This document shows, piece after piece, positions 20,418 to 29,080 of a stretch of 64,000 bases of DNA; positions within the stretch are counted from its first letter, which is position 1; each line of letters begins with the position of its first letter. The notes below the pieces were generated by a model. The model was not told where the DNA came from, made no database searches, and was given only the letters and a program-made list of their open reading frames with translations. Made by a program: the position numbers and the translations under genes. This DNA is from Opitutaceae bacterium (lineage in GTDB: Bacteria; Verrucomicrobiota; Verrucomicrobiia; Opitutales; Opitutaceae). The stretch spans positions 1 to 64,000 of the forward strand of contig JADJTK010000007.1 of NCBI GenBank assembly GCA_016711225.1, given 5' to 3'.

Positions 20418-21320
20418 TCAGATGTAATCGAGCAGCGAGCGCTGCATCATCTTGGCGCCGGCGGCCAGCGCGGCCTGGTAGGAGCGGTCGGAGGTCTGAT
20501 ATTTCACGATGGTCTCGGCGAGGTCGATGTCGGTCTCCCCGCCGGAGAGATTGGCGAGCTGATTGAAGCGGGTGGTGTTCTGCGTACGCGTGACCTCGAT
20601 GCGGAACTGCGAGGTGGCCAGCGTGCTGGCCATGTTCACGATGTTGTCCTCGTCGTCCCCGAGCGTATTTTGGGTGGTGGCAATGGTGGGCTTGTCGTTG
20701 ATCGCCACGGCGTCGCGCAGCGCCACCAGATTATTGAGAAAGCTCTCCAGCTGCTGATTTTGGGCGCCGCTGTTGGTGGTGGCCACCTGCGCGCCATCAC
20801 TCACATCGATCAAGGGGGCGGCGCCGACGGTGCCGCCGTAGGTCACGGCAGTGATTTGCCCGGTGCCGGGGTCGCGCGTTGTAGTGAACGGAGCGGTACC
20901 GGACTCCTCCCCTCCGAAAAGGTAGTTGCCGTTGACCTGGGTATTGGCGAGCGAGACAGCCTGTTCCATCAACCCGTTGATTTGAGTGGCAATGGCGGCG
21001 TGCTGGCTGGGGTCGCCGGAGGCGGAGGCGGCAGGCGCGAGATTGAAGACCTGGCCCGCGATTTTGTTGATCGCGGTGAGGGCAGTGGAGCTGACGGCTA
21101 TGTCGGTAAGCCCCCGCTGGGCGTTGCGCTCGAACTGTTGGAGCATGCGCTTCTCGCTCTCGTAGCTCATCACCCGCCCGGTGGCCGGCACGTCGTCGCT
21201 GGCGTCGACCAGCCGCTTGCCGGAGGCCATCTGCTGGGTGAGCCGGCTCTGGTTGCTGGAGAGGCGGGTCAGATCGGTCGTGAGCCGGGTGGCCAAGGAG
21301 TTGGAGGTGATGCGCAACAT
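20418..21320 (-). CDS. flgL: Flagellar hook-filament junction protein FlgL
   Basis: A 300-residue flagellin-like protein. The N-terminal helix MLRITSNSLATRLTTDLTRL and the C-terminal DIDLAETIVKYQTSDRSYQA match the flagellin/FlgL terminal coiled-coil domains. The middle (NGNYLFGGEESGTAPF) carries the FlgL-typical YLF(G/A)G motif. It follows flgK by 40 bp, the standard flgK-flgL order. It joins hook to filament on the cell surface. Confidence 0.92.
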   Translation of the reverse strand: MLRITSNSLATRLTTDLTRLSSNQSRLTQQMASGKRLVDASDDVPATGRVMSYESEKRMLQQFERNAQRGLTDIAVSSTALTAINKIAGQVFNLAPAASASGDPSQHAAIATQINGLMEQAVSLANTQVNGNYLFGGEESGTAPFTTTRDPGTGQITAVTYGGTVGAAPLIDVSDGAQVATTNSGAQNQQLESFLNNLVALRDAVAINDKPTIATTQNTLGDDEDNIVNMASTLATSQFRIEVTRTQNTTRFNQLANLSGGETDIDLAETIVKYQTSDRSYQAALAAGAKMMQRSLLDYI

Positions 21321-21360
21321 GGCGATACGGGGGACAGGGGCTCAGGGGCGGGGCGGACGC

Positions 21361-22794
21361 TCAACGGGCGAGAGTATTGATCACTTCGGACAGCAGCTCG
21401 TCGAGCACGGCCATCATTTTGGCCGAGGACTGGTAGGCGCGCTGCAACCGCATCATATCGGCCGCTTCTTCATCCAACGAAACGCCGCCGTAGGAATCGC
21501 GCTGGGTGAGCAGCAGGTCACCGAGGGCCTTCTGGTCGTCGTAGCGCGCCTCGGTGTTGGAGACATCCTGCCCAACCTGGGTGACGATACGGGTGAAGGA
21601 TTGGGAGGGGGTGCCGTTGAAGAATCCGGTGTCGCGGGCGACGGCGGCCACTGCCAAGGCACGGTCATTAGCGCCGGAGGGCCCGCCGGTGGCTGTGGCC
21701 ACGACGTTGGCCGCGGTAGCCGTACGGGAGATGGTGCCGGCGGTGAGGTTGGCCCCGTTGAAGAAGTCGCCGTTGGCGTTCGCTCCAGAGTTGTCGTACG
21801 CGTCGTTGACCTGCGTGACCAACGCGTTGACGAAGTCGTCGAGTTGGTCGCGGTAGCCCTGAACGGTGGCCCCCACCTGCTGGTAGCCGGCGAGGCTGCC
21901 GGCGGCGAAAGCGACGGCCTGTACCGGCCCGGTGGTGGGCGTCCACTCGTAGTTGGAACCGTTGCGCGCCAAGGTGCCGTTGACCACCGACAGGTCGAGC
22001 AGGGCGACGGTGCCGCCGAGGCCGTCGCTCACGCTGATCCCGATCTGGCCGGAGGTCTGTTGGACGGTGGTATAGTCGATGTATTTGCCCAACTCCTCGA
22101 GCTTGGCCTGACGCTGGTCGCGCAGATCAACGGCGGTACCGGGATTGACGATCTCAACACGGCCAATCTGGCGATTGAGCTCGGAGAGGGTGGTGAGGAT
22201 GCCGTTCACCTGGCGGGCGCCCTCGTCCATCTGCCCGGTGATGGTGTTGCCCACGGCGGGAGCCGGCAGGGCGATGTCGGCCAGGCGGCGGTCGGCCAGT
22301 TGGATCTTGTTGATCAGGTCGTCGGTGTTAGCGATGAGCTGCTGCTTGTTGACGGAGTCGGAGGGCTTGGTGGCAAAGCTCTGCCAGGCGTTGAAGAAGG
22401 CGTCGATGGAGGCGGAAATGCCGGCGGGCAACTCGGGGTTGCTGCCGATGGTATCCACATCTCCGGCCGCTCCGAAAAGGCCCTGCCCGATCGCCGTCTG
22501 GGCCTGGCGCAGGTAGGTGACCTGAGAGTTGAGCAGCTCGGTGTTGGCGGCCTCCTCGCGCACCTGGTTGTCGATGAGCCGGTCGCGCATCTGCTGGATG
22601 GCGACGGGTTCGACGCCCAAGCTCTGCGAGCCCAGAGGAGTGTCGACGGAGCCCTTGTCGCCGTAGACGATCCGCTGGCGCGCATAGGCCGGATTGTTCA
22701 CGTTGGCCATGTTGCGCCCAATGATGTCGAGCGCGGCACTGTGCGCCCGCAGGGCGTTGGTGCTGGTGTAGAGACTGGAGAAGAGACCAGACAT
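21361..22794 (-). CDS. flgK: Flagellar hook-associated protein FlgK
   Basis: A 477-residue protein with the FlgK N-terminus (SGLFSSLYTSTNALRAHSAA, then IIGRNMANVNNPAYARQRIV) and the C-terminal YGGVSLDEEAADMMRLQRAY typical of rod/hook family ends. It forms the first hook-filament junction zone. It lies between the FlgN-like gene (21 bp upstream) and flgL, so chaperone and substrates are linked. Confidence 0.93.
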   Translation of the reverse strand: MSGLFSSLYTSTNALRAHSAALDIIGRNMANVNNPAYARQRIVYGDKGSVDTPLGSQSLGVEPVAIQQMRDRLIDNQVREEAANTELLNSQVTYLRQAQTAIGQGLFGAAGDVDTIGSNPELPAGISASIDAFFNAWQSFATKPSDSVNKQQLIANTDDLINKIQLADRRLADIALPAPAVGNTITGQMDEGARQVNGILTTLSELNRQIGRVEIVNPGTAVDLRDQRQAKLEELGKYIDYTTVQQTSGQIGISVSDGLGGTVALLDLSVVNGTLARNGSNYEWTPTTGPVQAVAFAAGSLAGYQQVGATVQGYRDQLDDFVNALVTQVNDAYDNSGANANGDFFNGANLTAGTISRTATAANVVATATGGPSGANDRALAVAAVARDTGFFNGTPSQSFTRIVTQVGQDVSNTEARYDDQKALGDLLLTQRDSYGGVSLDEEAADMMRLQRAYQSSAKMMAVLDELLSEVINTLAR

Positions 22795-22815
22795 GGCGGG
22801 GAAGATGGGTGGCGC

Positions 22816-23347
22816 CTAACCGGCGGCGCGGTACGAGGGGGGCGATGCCGGCGGTGGCCACGGCGAGCTGGCCCTGCCGGGAATAGGTCTTGGTGAAGGC
22901 CTGCGGACGCAGCGCGGGCACGAGCTGGTGGTGCAGCTCGACCAGGCGCGAGAGCAACAGATGATTCTGCCGGGTGCGCTGCTTGGCACGGTGCAGGAGG
23001 CGATTGACCTCGTCGATAAGCGCCTCAAGCAGCGGACGCACCTCCGAGGGGAAATCCGGCAGCATCTGACGCAGCGAACGGTCGGTGGGCCGGCCCTGCG
23101 CGGCGGCGTAGCGGCGCACGGCCTGCTCGCGCGCGGTGCGGCAGGAACGGGCGCATACCGCCTGCTCCTCGAGCAACGGCACGTAGCCGACGACCCCGTC
23201 GGAATCCAGGGCGAAGATCTTCTTCTGTTGCTCGTCAAAGAGGCGCAACAGCCCGCCGTATTCGGCAAGTTCGTTGCGCAGCGCATCGACGACGGGGGTC
23301 CAGGAGGGGACGGCGACGGAGGCCAGGGTGGGAGCGGCGAGAATCAT
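22816..23347 (-). CDS. flgN: FlgN-like flagellar export chaperone (one homopolymer frameshift)
   Basis: Helical protein of about 176 residues starting at ATG 23347, overlapping the flgJ stop by 4 bp (ATGA). Its frame as given reads through into flgK because of an extra G in the six-G run at 22837-22842. Removing one base gives the ending IAPSYRAAG and a stop at 22816, 21 bp before flgK. Helices with Leu/Arg heptads (LIDEVNRLLHRAKQRTRQNH) and position before flgK-flgL fit FlgN, the FlgK/FlgL chaperone. Sequence similarity in this family is weak, so the name rests mainly on context. Confidence 0.72.
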
Positions 23348-23688
23348 GAGGAGGAGGGTTTCGCGGGATCCGGCGCGGCGCCTTTCGGGGTGAGCTGCGG
23401 TACCAGCATCTTGGCGATGCCCAGTCCCCCACCCTGCGCCACGCTCTGGGCGATGACATCGGTGACGAAGTATTGGTAGACGTCGCTGCCCGGGGCCTCG
23501 GACTCGCCCCCGGCGGTGCCGCCAAGCATGGGCTTGAGGGCGTCGCCCAACAGCTGGCGCACGAGAATGGCCTCGAACTGCTCGGCGGCGGCCGCTGCGT
23601 TGGGACGCTTGCCCCCCGACTGGAGGGCGCGCTGCACCGTGGCCGAATCGGCGACACCAAGCAGTGGAGTGATGGAGGCGGCGGACAT
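23344..23688 (-). CDS. flgJ: FlgJ-type rod-binding protein
   Basis: A 114-residue protein equivalent to the N-terminal rod-binding domain of FlgJ (AAAAAEQFEAILVRQLLGDA, then LKPMLGG, then YFVTDVIAQSVAQGGGLGIA). The muramidase domain of enterobacterial FlgJ is absent, as in many phyla. It acts as a rod-capping scaffold in the periplasm. It follows flgI by 14 bp and overlaps the FlgN-like gene by 4 bp. Confidence 0.85.
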   Translation of the reverse strand: MSAASITPLLGVADSATVQRALQSGGKRPNAAAAAEQFEAILVRQLLGDALKPMLGGTAGGESEAPGSDVYQYFVTDVIAQSVAQGGGLGIAKMLVPQLTPKGAAPDPAKPSSS

Positions 23689-23702
23689 GGATGGCGGCGG
23701 GG

Positions 23703-24812
23703 TCAGTTGATCACCACTTCGGCCTGGAGCGCGCCGGCGCGTTTGAGGCTCTGGAAGATGGCCATCATTTCGCGGGAAGAGACGCCCAGCGCGTTGAGCG
23801 CCTGGGCCAACTGCTCGACGGAGGGCAGCTCGTCGACGACCTGGAAGCCCCCCTTGACCTCGGTGACTTCGGTACGGGTGGAGGGTACGGTGACCGTGCT
23901 GCCGCCCTTACTGAAGGCGTCGGGCTGCGACACCCCCAGGGAGGAGGCGATCTTGATGGTGAGCGAGCCGTGGCTGATGGCCACCTGCGAAAGCCGTACC
24001 GTGGAGGTGGCGACAATGGTGCCGGTGCGCTCGTTGAGCACGATGCGCGCCGGGGTGTCGGGCCGGCTCTCGATCGCCCCGAGCGAGGCAACGAAGGCGA
24101 CCTCGTTGCCCACAAACTCGGCGGGCAACGCCACCGCGACGGTGGCCGCATCCTGTGCGCGGGCCGTACCGGGGAAACTGGCATTAACGGCATCGGCGAT
24201 GCGTGCAGCCGAGGTGAAATCGGGTTGGTGCAAGAGCAGGCGCACGAAGCCGTCGCGCACGAAGGCGGCCGGGATCTCCCGCTCGACGATGGCCCCGTTG
24301 GTAATGGTGGCCACGGTGGGATGGTTCTTTTGCACGGTCGCCCCGCCGGGACCGCCGGCCCCGCCGAGGAAACCGCCCACTGCCACCGCCCCCTGGGCCA
24401 CCGCGTAGACAGTGCCATCGGCGCCCAGCAACGGCGTCTGCAGCAGCACGCCGCCCTGCAGGCTCTTGGCCTCGCCCAGCGATGCGACATTAATGTCGAT
24501 ACGCGTGCCGGGCTTGAGGAAAGGGCCGATGTCGGCCGTGATCATGACGGCTGCGGCATTGGAGGACTTCAGCGTGGTGGAGGGGATGGAAATACCGAAG
24601 CGCTGCAGTGCGTTGGCGATGGAACGCAGCGTGGCCTCGGAGTTCTTGTCGCCGTCGCCCGCCAGGCCCACGACGATGCCGTAGCCGACCAACTGATTGT
24701 CGCGCCCGCCTTCGACCACGGCGAGGTCCTTGAGGCGCGAGCCTTCCGGCCGGGCGGGGGTGGCCAGCAGGACGAGAGCGAGGAGAAGCAACAGTGGGGA
24801 GCGCAGGGGCAT
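23703..24812 (-). CDS. flgI: Flagellar P-ring protein FlgI
   Basis: A 369-residue protein. ATG 24812 gives a clean signal peptide (LLLLLALVLLATPARPEG), whereas the longer frame to 24869 would overlap flgH. The FlgI hallmarks are RLKDLAVVEGGRDNQLVGYG, the IVVGLAGDGDKN segment, TRIDINVASLGEAKSLQGG and the ending GALQAEVVIN. It forms the periplasmic P-ring bushing around the rod. Confidence 0.93.
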   Translation of the reverse strand: MPLRSPLLLLLALVLLATPARPEGSRLKDLAVVEGGRDNQLVGYGIVVGLAGDGDKNSEATLRSIANALQRFGISIPSTTLKSSNAAAVMITADIGPFLKPGTRIDINVASLGEAKSLQGGVLLQTPLLGADGTVYAVAQGAVAVGGFLGGAGGPGGATVQKNHPTVATITNGAIVEREIPAAFVRDGFVRLLLHQPDFTSAARIADAVNASFPGTARAQDAATVAVALPAEFVGNEVAFVASLGAIESRPDTPARIVLNERTGTIVATSTVRLSQVAISHGSLTIKIASSLGVSQPDAFSKGGSTVTVPSTRTEVTEVKGGFQVVDELPSVEQLAQALNALGVSSREMMAIFQSLKRAGALQAEVVIN

Positions 24813-24829
24813 GGCGAGAAGACGCGGAC

Positions 24830-25441
24830 TCAGTAGAGCCGGAGCAGTTCGTAGAGTTTGGTCAGCCACCCCTTCTTCTGGGTGTCGGTGAGGCTGCCCT
24901 CGGTGATCACCTCGACGGTGGCGTTGGCGATGCTGGTCGACGGCACGGTGTTCAGGGAGCTGATATCCTCGGGGCGTACGATGCCGCGCAGCACCATGTA
25001 TTGGCGTTCCCCGCCCATGGCGACGTGGCGCACCCCCTCCAGCACCAGGTTGCCGTTGGGCAGCACATCGGTGACGAGCACCGCCGCGCGCGAGGTGAGC
25101 GAGGCCTTGTTGCTGATGTCGCCGCTGGAGGTGAAGGAGTTGGAGCCGTCGAAGGCGGTGCCCGGATAGGTGCCGTTGTGGGTGCCGGCCTTGCTGGCCG
25201 CCAACGGGAAAAGGAACTGCGTGATCGCGTTGTTGGCCGAGCTCGCCTTGTCCGCCTTGGAGGACTGCGAGTTCTGCGAGGCCACGCTCTCCTGCACGAG
25301 GATGGTGACGATGTCGCCAGCACGCGAAGCGCGACGGTCGGCGAGCATGCCGCGGGTGTTGTTGGCGGGCCAGACGGACTCGGCCGGCAGAGCCGGGACC
25401 AGCAAGAGGCAGGTGGCGAGACTGAGGGTGAAGCGCGACAT
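24830..25441 (-). CDS. flgH: Flagellar L-ring protein FlgH
   Basis: A 203-residue protein from ATG 25441. It has the FlgH core AGDIVTILVQESVASQNSQS, NLVLEGVRHVAMGGERQYMV and RGIVRPEDISSLNTVPS. It forms the outer-membrane L-ring. The N-terminus has a signal peptide (LATCLLLVPALPAES), but the only Cys lies early in the hydrophobic stretch, so a classical lipobox is not clear; most FlgH proteins are lipoproteins. One base separates it from the flgA stop. Confidence 0.92.
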   Translation of the reverse strand: MSRFTLSLATCLLLVPALPAESVWPANNTRGMLADRRASRAGDIVTILVQESVASQNSQSSKADKASSANNAITQFLFPLAASKAGTHNGTYPGTAFDGSNSFTSSGDISNKASLTSRAAVLVTDVLPNGNLVLEGVRHVAMGGERQYMVLRGIVRPEDISSLNTVPSTSIANATVEVITEGSLTDTQKKGWLTKLYELLRLY

Positions 25442-25442
25442 G

Positions 25443-26216
25443 TCAGAAGGTGACGCGGGCTTGGTTTTCGGCGGTGACCACAGCGGAGAAATCGCGCCGC
25501 GACTCGGGATTGCGCACGACGATGGTCTCGCCCAGGGCACCGTTTTGCATGGCCAGGCCCTTCATCGTGATGGTGAGCGCACCACTGCCGGCGAGCACCT
25601 CGACCCGGCTGCCGCGCTGCACGAGCGAGCGGCGCACGACATCGCGCCAGGACAGCACGGCGCCTACCCCCAGCCCTCGAGCGGCGGAAAGGCTTTCAAG
25701 GGCGGTGGAGGCCGGCACCGCCTCCTTGTCATGGATGAAGTCGGTGCGGCGCAGATCAAACAGGGCCGTGTCCAAAAACTGGCCGCGGGGGAGCGGCTGG
25801 CGAGCGACGAAGGCGTCGGCCCAGAGGCGTACCCGCAGCGGCAGGTTCCATTCGCCCAGGCTGCGCTGTGCCGAAACCAGCCGCACACGCACGATCAGCT
25901 GCGGGGCGAGCGAGGGAGGGGGGGCGACGACGGTCATCTCCCAGGCGGAGGCCGGGGTGGCGGGCGCCGTCCAGTTGCGCAACAGGTCGAGCTGGAGCTC
26001 GCCATCGGGGCGGAAATGGGTGGCTAGCTGGGCGGCGAGCTGGGGCAGGAAATGCTCGGGGGTAACCGGCACGGGCGCCTCCAGGGGCGCAGCGGCCGAC
26101 CCCGCAACGGCCGGAATCGCCGGCTCGGCGGCGTTGGCGGCCGCGGCGGCGACCGGAATACCAAGCCCCGCCGCAAGCGCGGGCAGCATCAGCAGGTAGT
26201 GGCGCAGCAGTTTCAT
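25443..26216 (-). CDS. flgA: P-ring assembly chaperone FlgA
   Basis: A 257-residue secreted protein with signal peptide (LLMLPALAAGLGIPVAAAAA). The C-terminal half is a SAF-type domain (RPLPRG-like VARQPLPRGQFLDTALFDLR, then SLVQRGSRVEVLAGSGALTI, then KGLAMQNGALGETIVVRNPE), the FlgA signature. It assists P-ring assembly in the periplasm. Its start overlaps the flgG stop by one base. Confidence 0.9.
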   Translation of the reverse strand: MKLLRHYLLMLPALAAGLGIPVAAAAANAAEPAIPAVAGSAAAPLEAPVPVTPEHFLPQLAAQLATHFRPDGELQLDLLRNWTAPATPASAWEMTVVAPPPSLAPQLIVRVRLVSAQRSLGEWNLPLRVRLWADAFVARQPLPRGQFLDTALFDLRRTDFIHDKEAVPASTALESLSAARGLGVGAVLSWRDVVRRSLVQRGSRVEVLAGSGALTITMKGLAMQNGALGETIVVRNPESRRDFSAVVTAENQARVTF

Positions 26217-26998
26217 CAGCGTTTGAGGTTATTGGCCTCCTGGAGCATGGAGTCGGAGGTCTGCACGGCCTTGCTGTTGATCTCGTAGGCGCGCTGAGCG
26301 ATGATCATGTTCACCATTTCGGAGACGACATTGACGTTGGAGCCCTCGAGGTACCCCTGGACAATCTTGCCGTTGCCCTGCTCGCCGGGGTTGCCGAGCT
26401 CGGGGGTGCCGCTGGCGGCCGTCTCGAGATAGAGGTTGCCGCCGGCGCTCTCCAGGCCGGTGGGATTGGCGAAACGTACAAGCTGGATCTTGAAGCTGGT
26501 CGGGCCGGAGGGCGTGGAGATGGTGACATCGCCGTTCTGCGACACCATAAGGCCCGTGGCCCCATTGGGGATCGGTCCGAAACCGCTAAGCACGGGCAGG
26601 CCGTCGTTGGTCACCACCTGACCGGTGGCATTGACCTTGAAGGAGCCGTCGCGGGTGTAGGCGCTGGTGCCGTCGGGCCGCTGGATCTCGTAAAAGCCGT
26701 CGCCCTGGATGGCCAGATCGAGCCGCTCGTCGGTCTGGGTGAGGGTGCCCTGGCTGAAGATCTTCGCGGTGGAGACCACGCGCGAACCCGCTCCCACCTG
26801 CACGCCGGCAGGAACCAGGTTGCCGGCGCCCCCGTCGGCCCCGGCCTGGCGGGACTGCTGGTAGAGCAGGTCCTGGAAATCGATCTTGGTGCGCTTGAAC
26901 CCCGAGGTGTTCACGTTCGCGAGATTGTTCGCGATCGTATCGAGGTTGAGCTGCTGGGCCTGCATGCCCGTGGCGGAGGAGTGGAGGGCGACGTTCAT
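26216..26998 (-). CDS. flgG: Flagellar distal rod protein FlgG
   Basis: A 260-residue axial protein. The N-terminus (GMQAQQLNLDTIANNLANVN, then TSGFKRTKIDFQDLLYQ) and the C-terminus (NVNVVSEMVNMIIAQRAYEI, then NSKAVQTSDSMLQEANNLKR) are diagnostic for FlgG. It builds the distal rod that passes through the P and L rings encoded downstream. Confidence 0.94.
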   Translation of the reverse strand: MNVALHSSATGMQAQQLNLDTIANNLANVNTSGFKRTKIDFQDLLYQQSRQAGADGGAGNLVPAGVQVGAGSRVVSTAKIFSQGTLTQTDERLDLAIQGDGFYEIQRPDGTSAYTRDGSFKVNATGQVVTNDGLPVLSGFGPIPNGATGLMVSQNGDVTISTPSGPTSFKIQLVRFANPTGLESAGGNLYLETAASGTPELGNPGEQGNGKIVQGYLEGSNVNVVSEMVNMIIAQRAYEINSKAVQTSDSMLQEANNLKR

Positions 26999-27067
26999 TC
27001 GCGGGGGCGTTTGGGGGTGGCGGGCGTTGTGCTCAGCGAAACAGGACGCTTCTCAGGGGCGCGGCGG

Positions 27068-27805
27068 TCAAGTGACGGCTCGCATGGTCTTGTCCATGGT
27101 GTCGTCGCGGGAAGTCACGACGCGGCGGGCGGCCTCGTAGGCGCGAGAGATCTGGATGAGGTTCACCATCTCCTCGACGGGCTGCACATTGCTGGTCTCG
27201 AGGGACCCCTGCATGAGGGAAGGCTGCTCGACGGTGCGCGGGGTCTGACCGTTGGCGGCAAAGAGCCCGCCGGCCATCGGCACGAGCGCCTGCTGGTCGT
27301 CGAAGCGTTGGACGGTGAGCTTGCCGATCGCCCGGCCGCCCTGGGACATGGTACCGTCTGGGGCGATGGCGAGGGCGCCGCCCTCCTGCAACAGCTGGAT
27401 GGAGGCCCCACCCTCGCCCAGCACCTGATTGCCCTGGGCGTCGACGAGGGTGCGTTCGTTGTTGGTGTAGAAGCTGCCCGAGCGGGTATAGGCGCGGGTG
27501 CCATCGGCCGTCTGCACCTCGAAGAAGCCGTCGCCGCGGATGGCAACATCCAGGTCGCGGCCGGTGCCGACAAATTGCCCGGGCACAAAGTTCACCGAGA
27601 CTCGACTACTGGGAAACTGGGCGGCCTGGGTGGTGTTGCCGGAGTCGGTACCGTTGGGCAACGTGCCGGCTCCGGTCATGGAGAACTCGACCTCGCGCTT
27701 GCGGAAGCCCGGGGAGCTGCTGGAGGCGATATTGTTGGCAGTGGTTTCCTGCCAGCGCTCCAAGGCGCCCATGGCCGCTGCCCCAAGATAGAGACCGATA
27801 TTCAT
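27068..27805 (-). CDS. flgF: Flagellar basal-body rod protein FlgF
   Basis: A 245-residue rod/hook family protein. The N-terminus ALERWQETTANNIASSSSPG, then FRKREVEF, and the C-terminus NVQPVEEMVNLIQISRAYEA fit the FlgF/FlgG family. Shorter length and position just before flgG make FlgF the better name. A sigma-54-like element lies 15-29 bp upstream of its ATG. Confidence 0.88.
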   Translation of the reverse strand: MNIGLYLGAAAMGALERWQETTANNIASSSSPGFRKREVEFSMTGAGTLPNGTDSGNTTQAAQFPSSRVSVNFVPGQFVGTGRDLDVAIRGDGFFEVQTADGTRAYTRSGSFYTNNERTLVDAQGNQVLGEGGASIQLLQEGGALAIAPDGTMSQGGRAIGKLTVQRFDDQQALVPMAGGLFAANGQTPRTVEQPSLMQGSLETSNVQPVEEMVNLIQISRAYEAARRVVTSRDDTMDKTMRAVT

Positions 27806-27819
27806 GCCGAGGCCGGATT

Positions 27820-27834
27820 GCAGGCCCTATGCCA
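27820..27834 (-). promoter_or_regulatory. Possible sigma-54 promoter upstream of flgF
   Basis: Minus-strand TGGCAT-AGGGC-CTGCA has the -24 GG and -12 GC at the required 10-base spacing, with two mismatches to TGGCAC-N5-TTGCA. The predicted start is near 27808, only about 3 bases before the flgF ATG, so a transcript from it would be nearly leaderless. The flhF site has the same geometry. Confidence 0.3.
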
Positions 27835-27938
27835 GAGTCGCTAGTCGCTGACTATCAGCGAGGTTGCAGAAACAGCACCGCAGCGTCCGGCAAACTCTGC
27901 CACCGACCCTCGCGCCGGCCCGGGGCCGCCGCCCGCCT

Positions 27939-28205
27939 TCAGCGCTGCCCCGGGGCGTAGGCGCAGAGGATCTCGATCTTCTCCCCACAGCGGCAGGTGA
28001 CGATCAGCTTCACCACCCGCTCGCCCTCCTTGATCGCCTCGACGGTAGCGTCGTGCCCATGCCCCGACCCGGCGCCGGAGGACATGGCACTCAGCAGGGC
28101 CGCGTCGAACATGGGCTGGGGCCGCGCGGCAGCTGCGGAGTCCCCCGCCTGCTTGCGGGAGGCCGAGGCGGAGAGGCGGGGACGGTTGTCGAGAAAGTCT
28201 TTCAC
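27939..28205 (-). CDS. Small Cys-containing protein, 88 aa
   Basis: Unrecognised 88-residue protein, 27 bp after motB on the same strand. Residues 1-45 look disordered (Ser/Ala/Arg rich). The C-terminal half is ordered, with VEAIKEGERVVKLIVTCRCG followed by EKIEILCAYAPGQR. The CxC...C spacing could bind a metal. Position in the motility operon suggests an accessory role. It could instead be a general small regulator; no family is known to me. Confidence 0.65.
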   Translation of the reverse strand: MKDFLDNRPRLSASASRKQAGDSAAAARPQPMFDAALLSAMSSGAGSGHGHDATVEAIKEGERVVKLIVTCRCGEKIEILCAYAPGQR

Positions 28206-28232
28206 GAGCGAAGGAAGGGGGACGGTGGGCGG

Positions 28233-29057
28233 CTAGTGCCCGGACGGGGCGGCAGGAGGCGGCGGAGTCGCCGATTTGTCTTCCGGGACGGCCCGGGGAG
28301 GCTTGGGCACCGAGTCGCGCACGTCGGAGGGGCGGTTGGCCATGGAAAGGCTCAGGACGATGCGCTGGTTGCGCAGAGCTTCCGGCGCTTGCCCCGGCAT
28401 CGGCTTGGTGGCGCCGAAGCCGATCAATTGCTCGAAGCGCGACGAGTCGACCGCGTAGTAGGTGAGCAGCCGCCGGGCGGCCTGGACCTGGTCGGTGGAG
28501 AGGTCCCAGTCGGTGTAGTTGGGCCGGTCGGAGGCCACGCCCGCCCGGGTATGGCCGGCCACCACGATGCGAAAGTTCTGCCGGTCGATGAGCCAGGCCA
28601 GGTTCTGCATCATCATGTTGCCCCAGTCGGTGAACTCCGCGGTGTCCTTCACGAAAAGGGGCTGGGCGCTGCGATCAAACAGGGTGACGCGCAACCCGTT
28701 GCTGGTGACCTCGACGTCGATCGCCGAATCGGGATCGTTTTCCGAGACGTTGAGCAACCGGTAGAACTCCCGGGCCAACGCCTGCAGGGTATTCATGTCG
28801 ACCACCGCCTGGTTGTTGCCCTGCCCGGAGCCGTCGCTCGTGCTCGGCTTGGAATTGGACTCGTAGGGCAACACGCCGCTGGTGTTGTCCATGGGCGAGT
28901 TGAAGGGACTCTGGAAATACTGCGAAGTGGCGATGAGGATCTCCTTGTCCTGGGCGGAGATCCACAGCACGAGGAAAAGGGCCATCATGGCCGTCATGAA
29001 GTCGGCGAAGGCCACCTTCCATGCTCCGCCGTGGTGGGCGTCCTTTTTTTTGGCCAT
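28233..29057 (-). CDS. motB: Flagellar motor stator protein MotB
   Basis: A 274-residue protein. ATG 29057 has a strong GGAGGAGAT upstream. The N-terminal TM segment VAFADFMTAMMALFLVLWIS carries the proton-pathway Asp. A plug/linker region follows, then an OmpA-like peptidoglycan-binding domain (FRIVVAGHTRAG; LIGFGATKPMPGQ; NQRIVLSLSM). With MotA it forms the stator anchored to the cell wall. The C-terminal ~35 residues are Pro-rich and unusual in length. Confidence 0.92.
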   Translation of the reverse strand: MAKKKDAHHGGAWKVAFADFMTAMMALFLVLWISAQDKEILIATSQYFQSPFNSPMDNTSGVLPYESNSKPSTSDGSGQGNNQAVVDMNTLQALAREFYRLLNVSENDPDSAIDVEVTSNGLRVTLFDRSAQPLFVKDTAEFTDWGNMMMQNLAWLIDRQNFRIVVAGHTRAGVASDRPNYTDWDLSTDQVQAARRLLTYYAVDSSRFEQLIGFGATKPMPGQAPEALRNQRIVLSLSMANRPSDVRDSVPKPPRAVPEDKSATPPPPAAPSGH

Positions 29058-29080
29058 CGGGATCTCCTCCGCGGGGGCGG

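Noticed and set aside
22328..22815. C-terminal extension of the FlgN-like protein into flgK
   Set aside because: Produced by one extra G in a six-G run; removing it gives a stop 21 bp before flgK.
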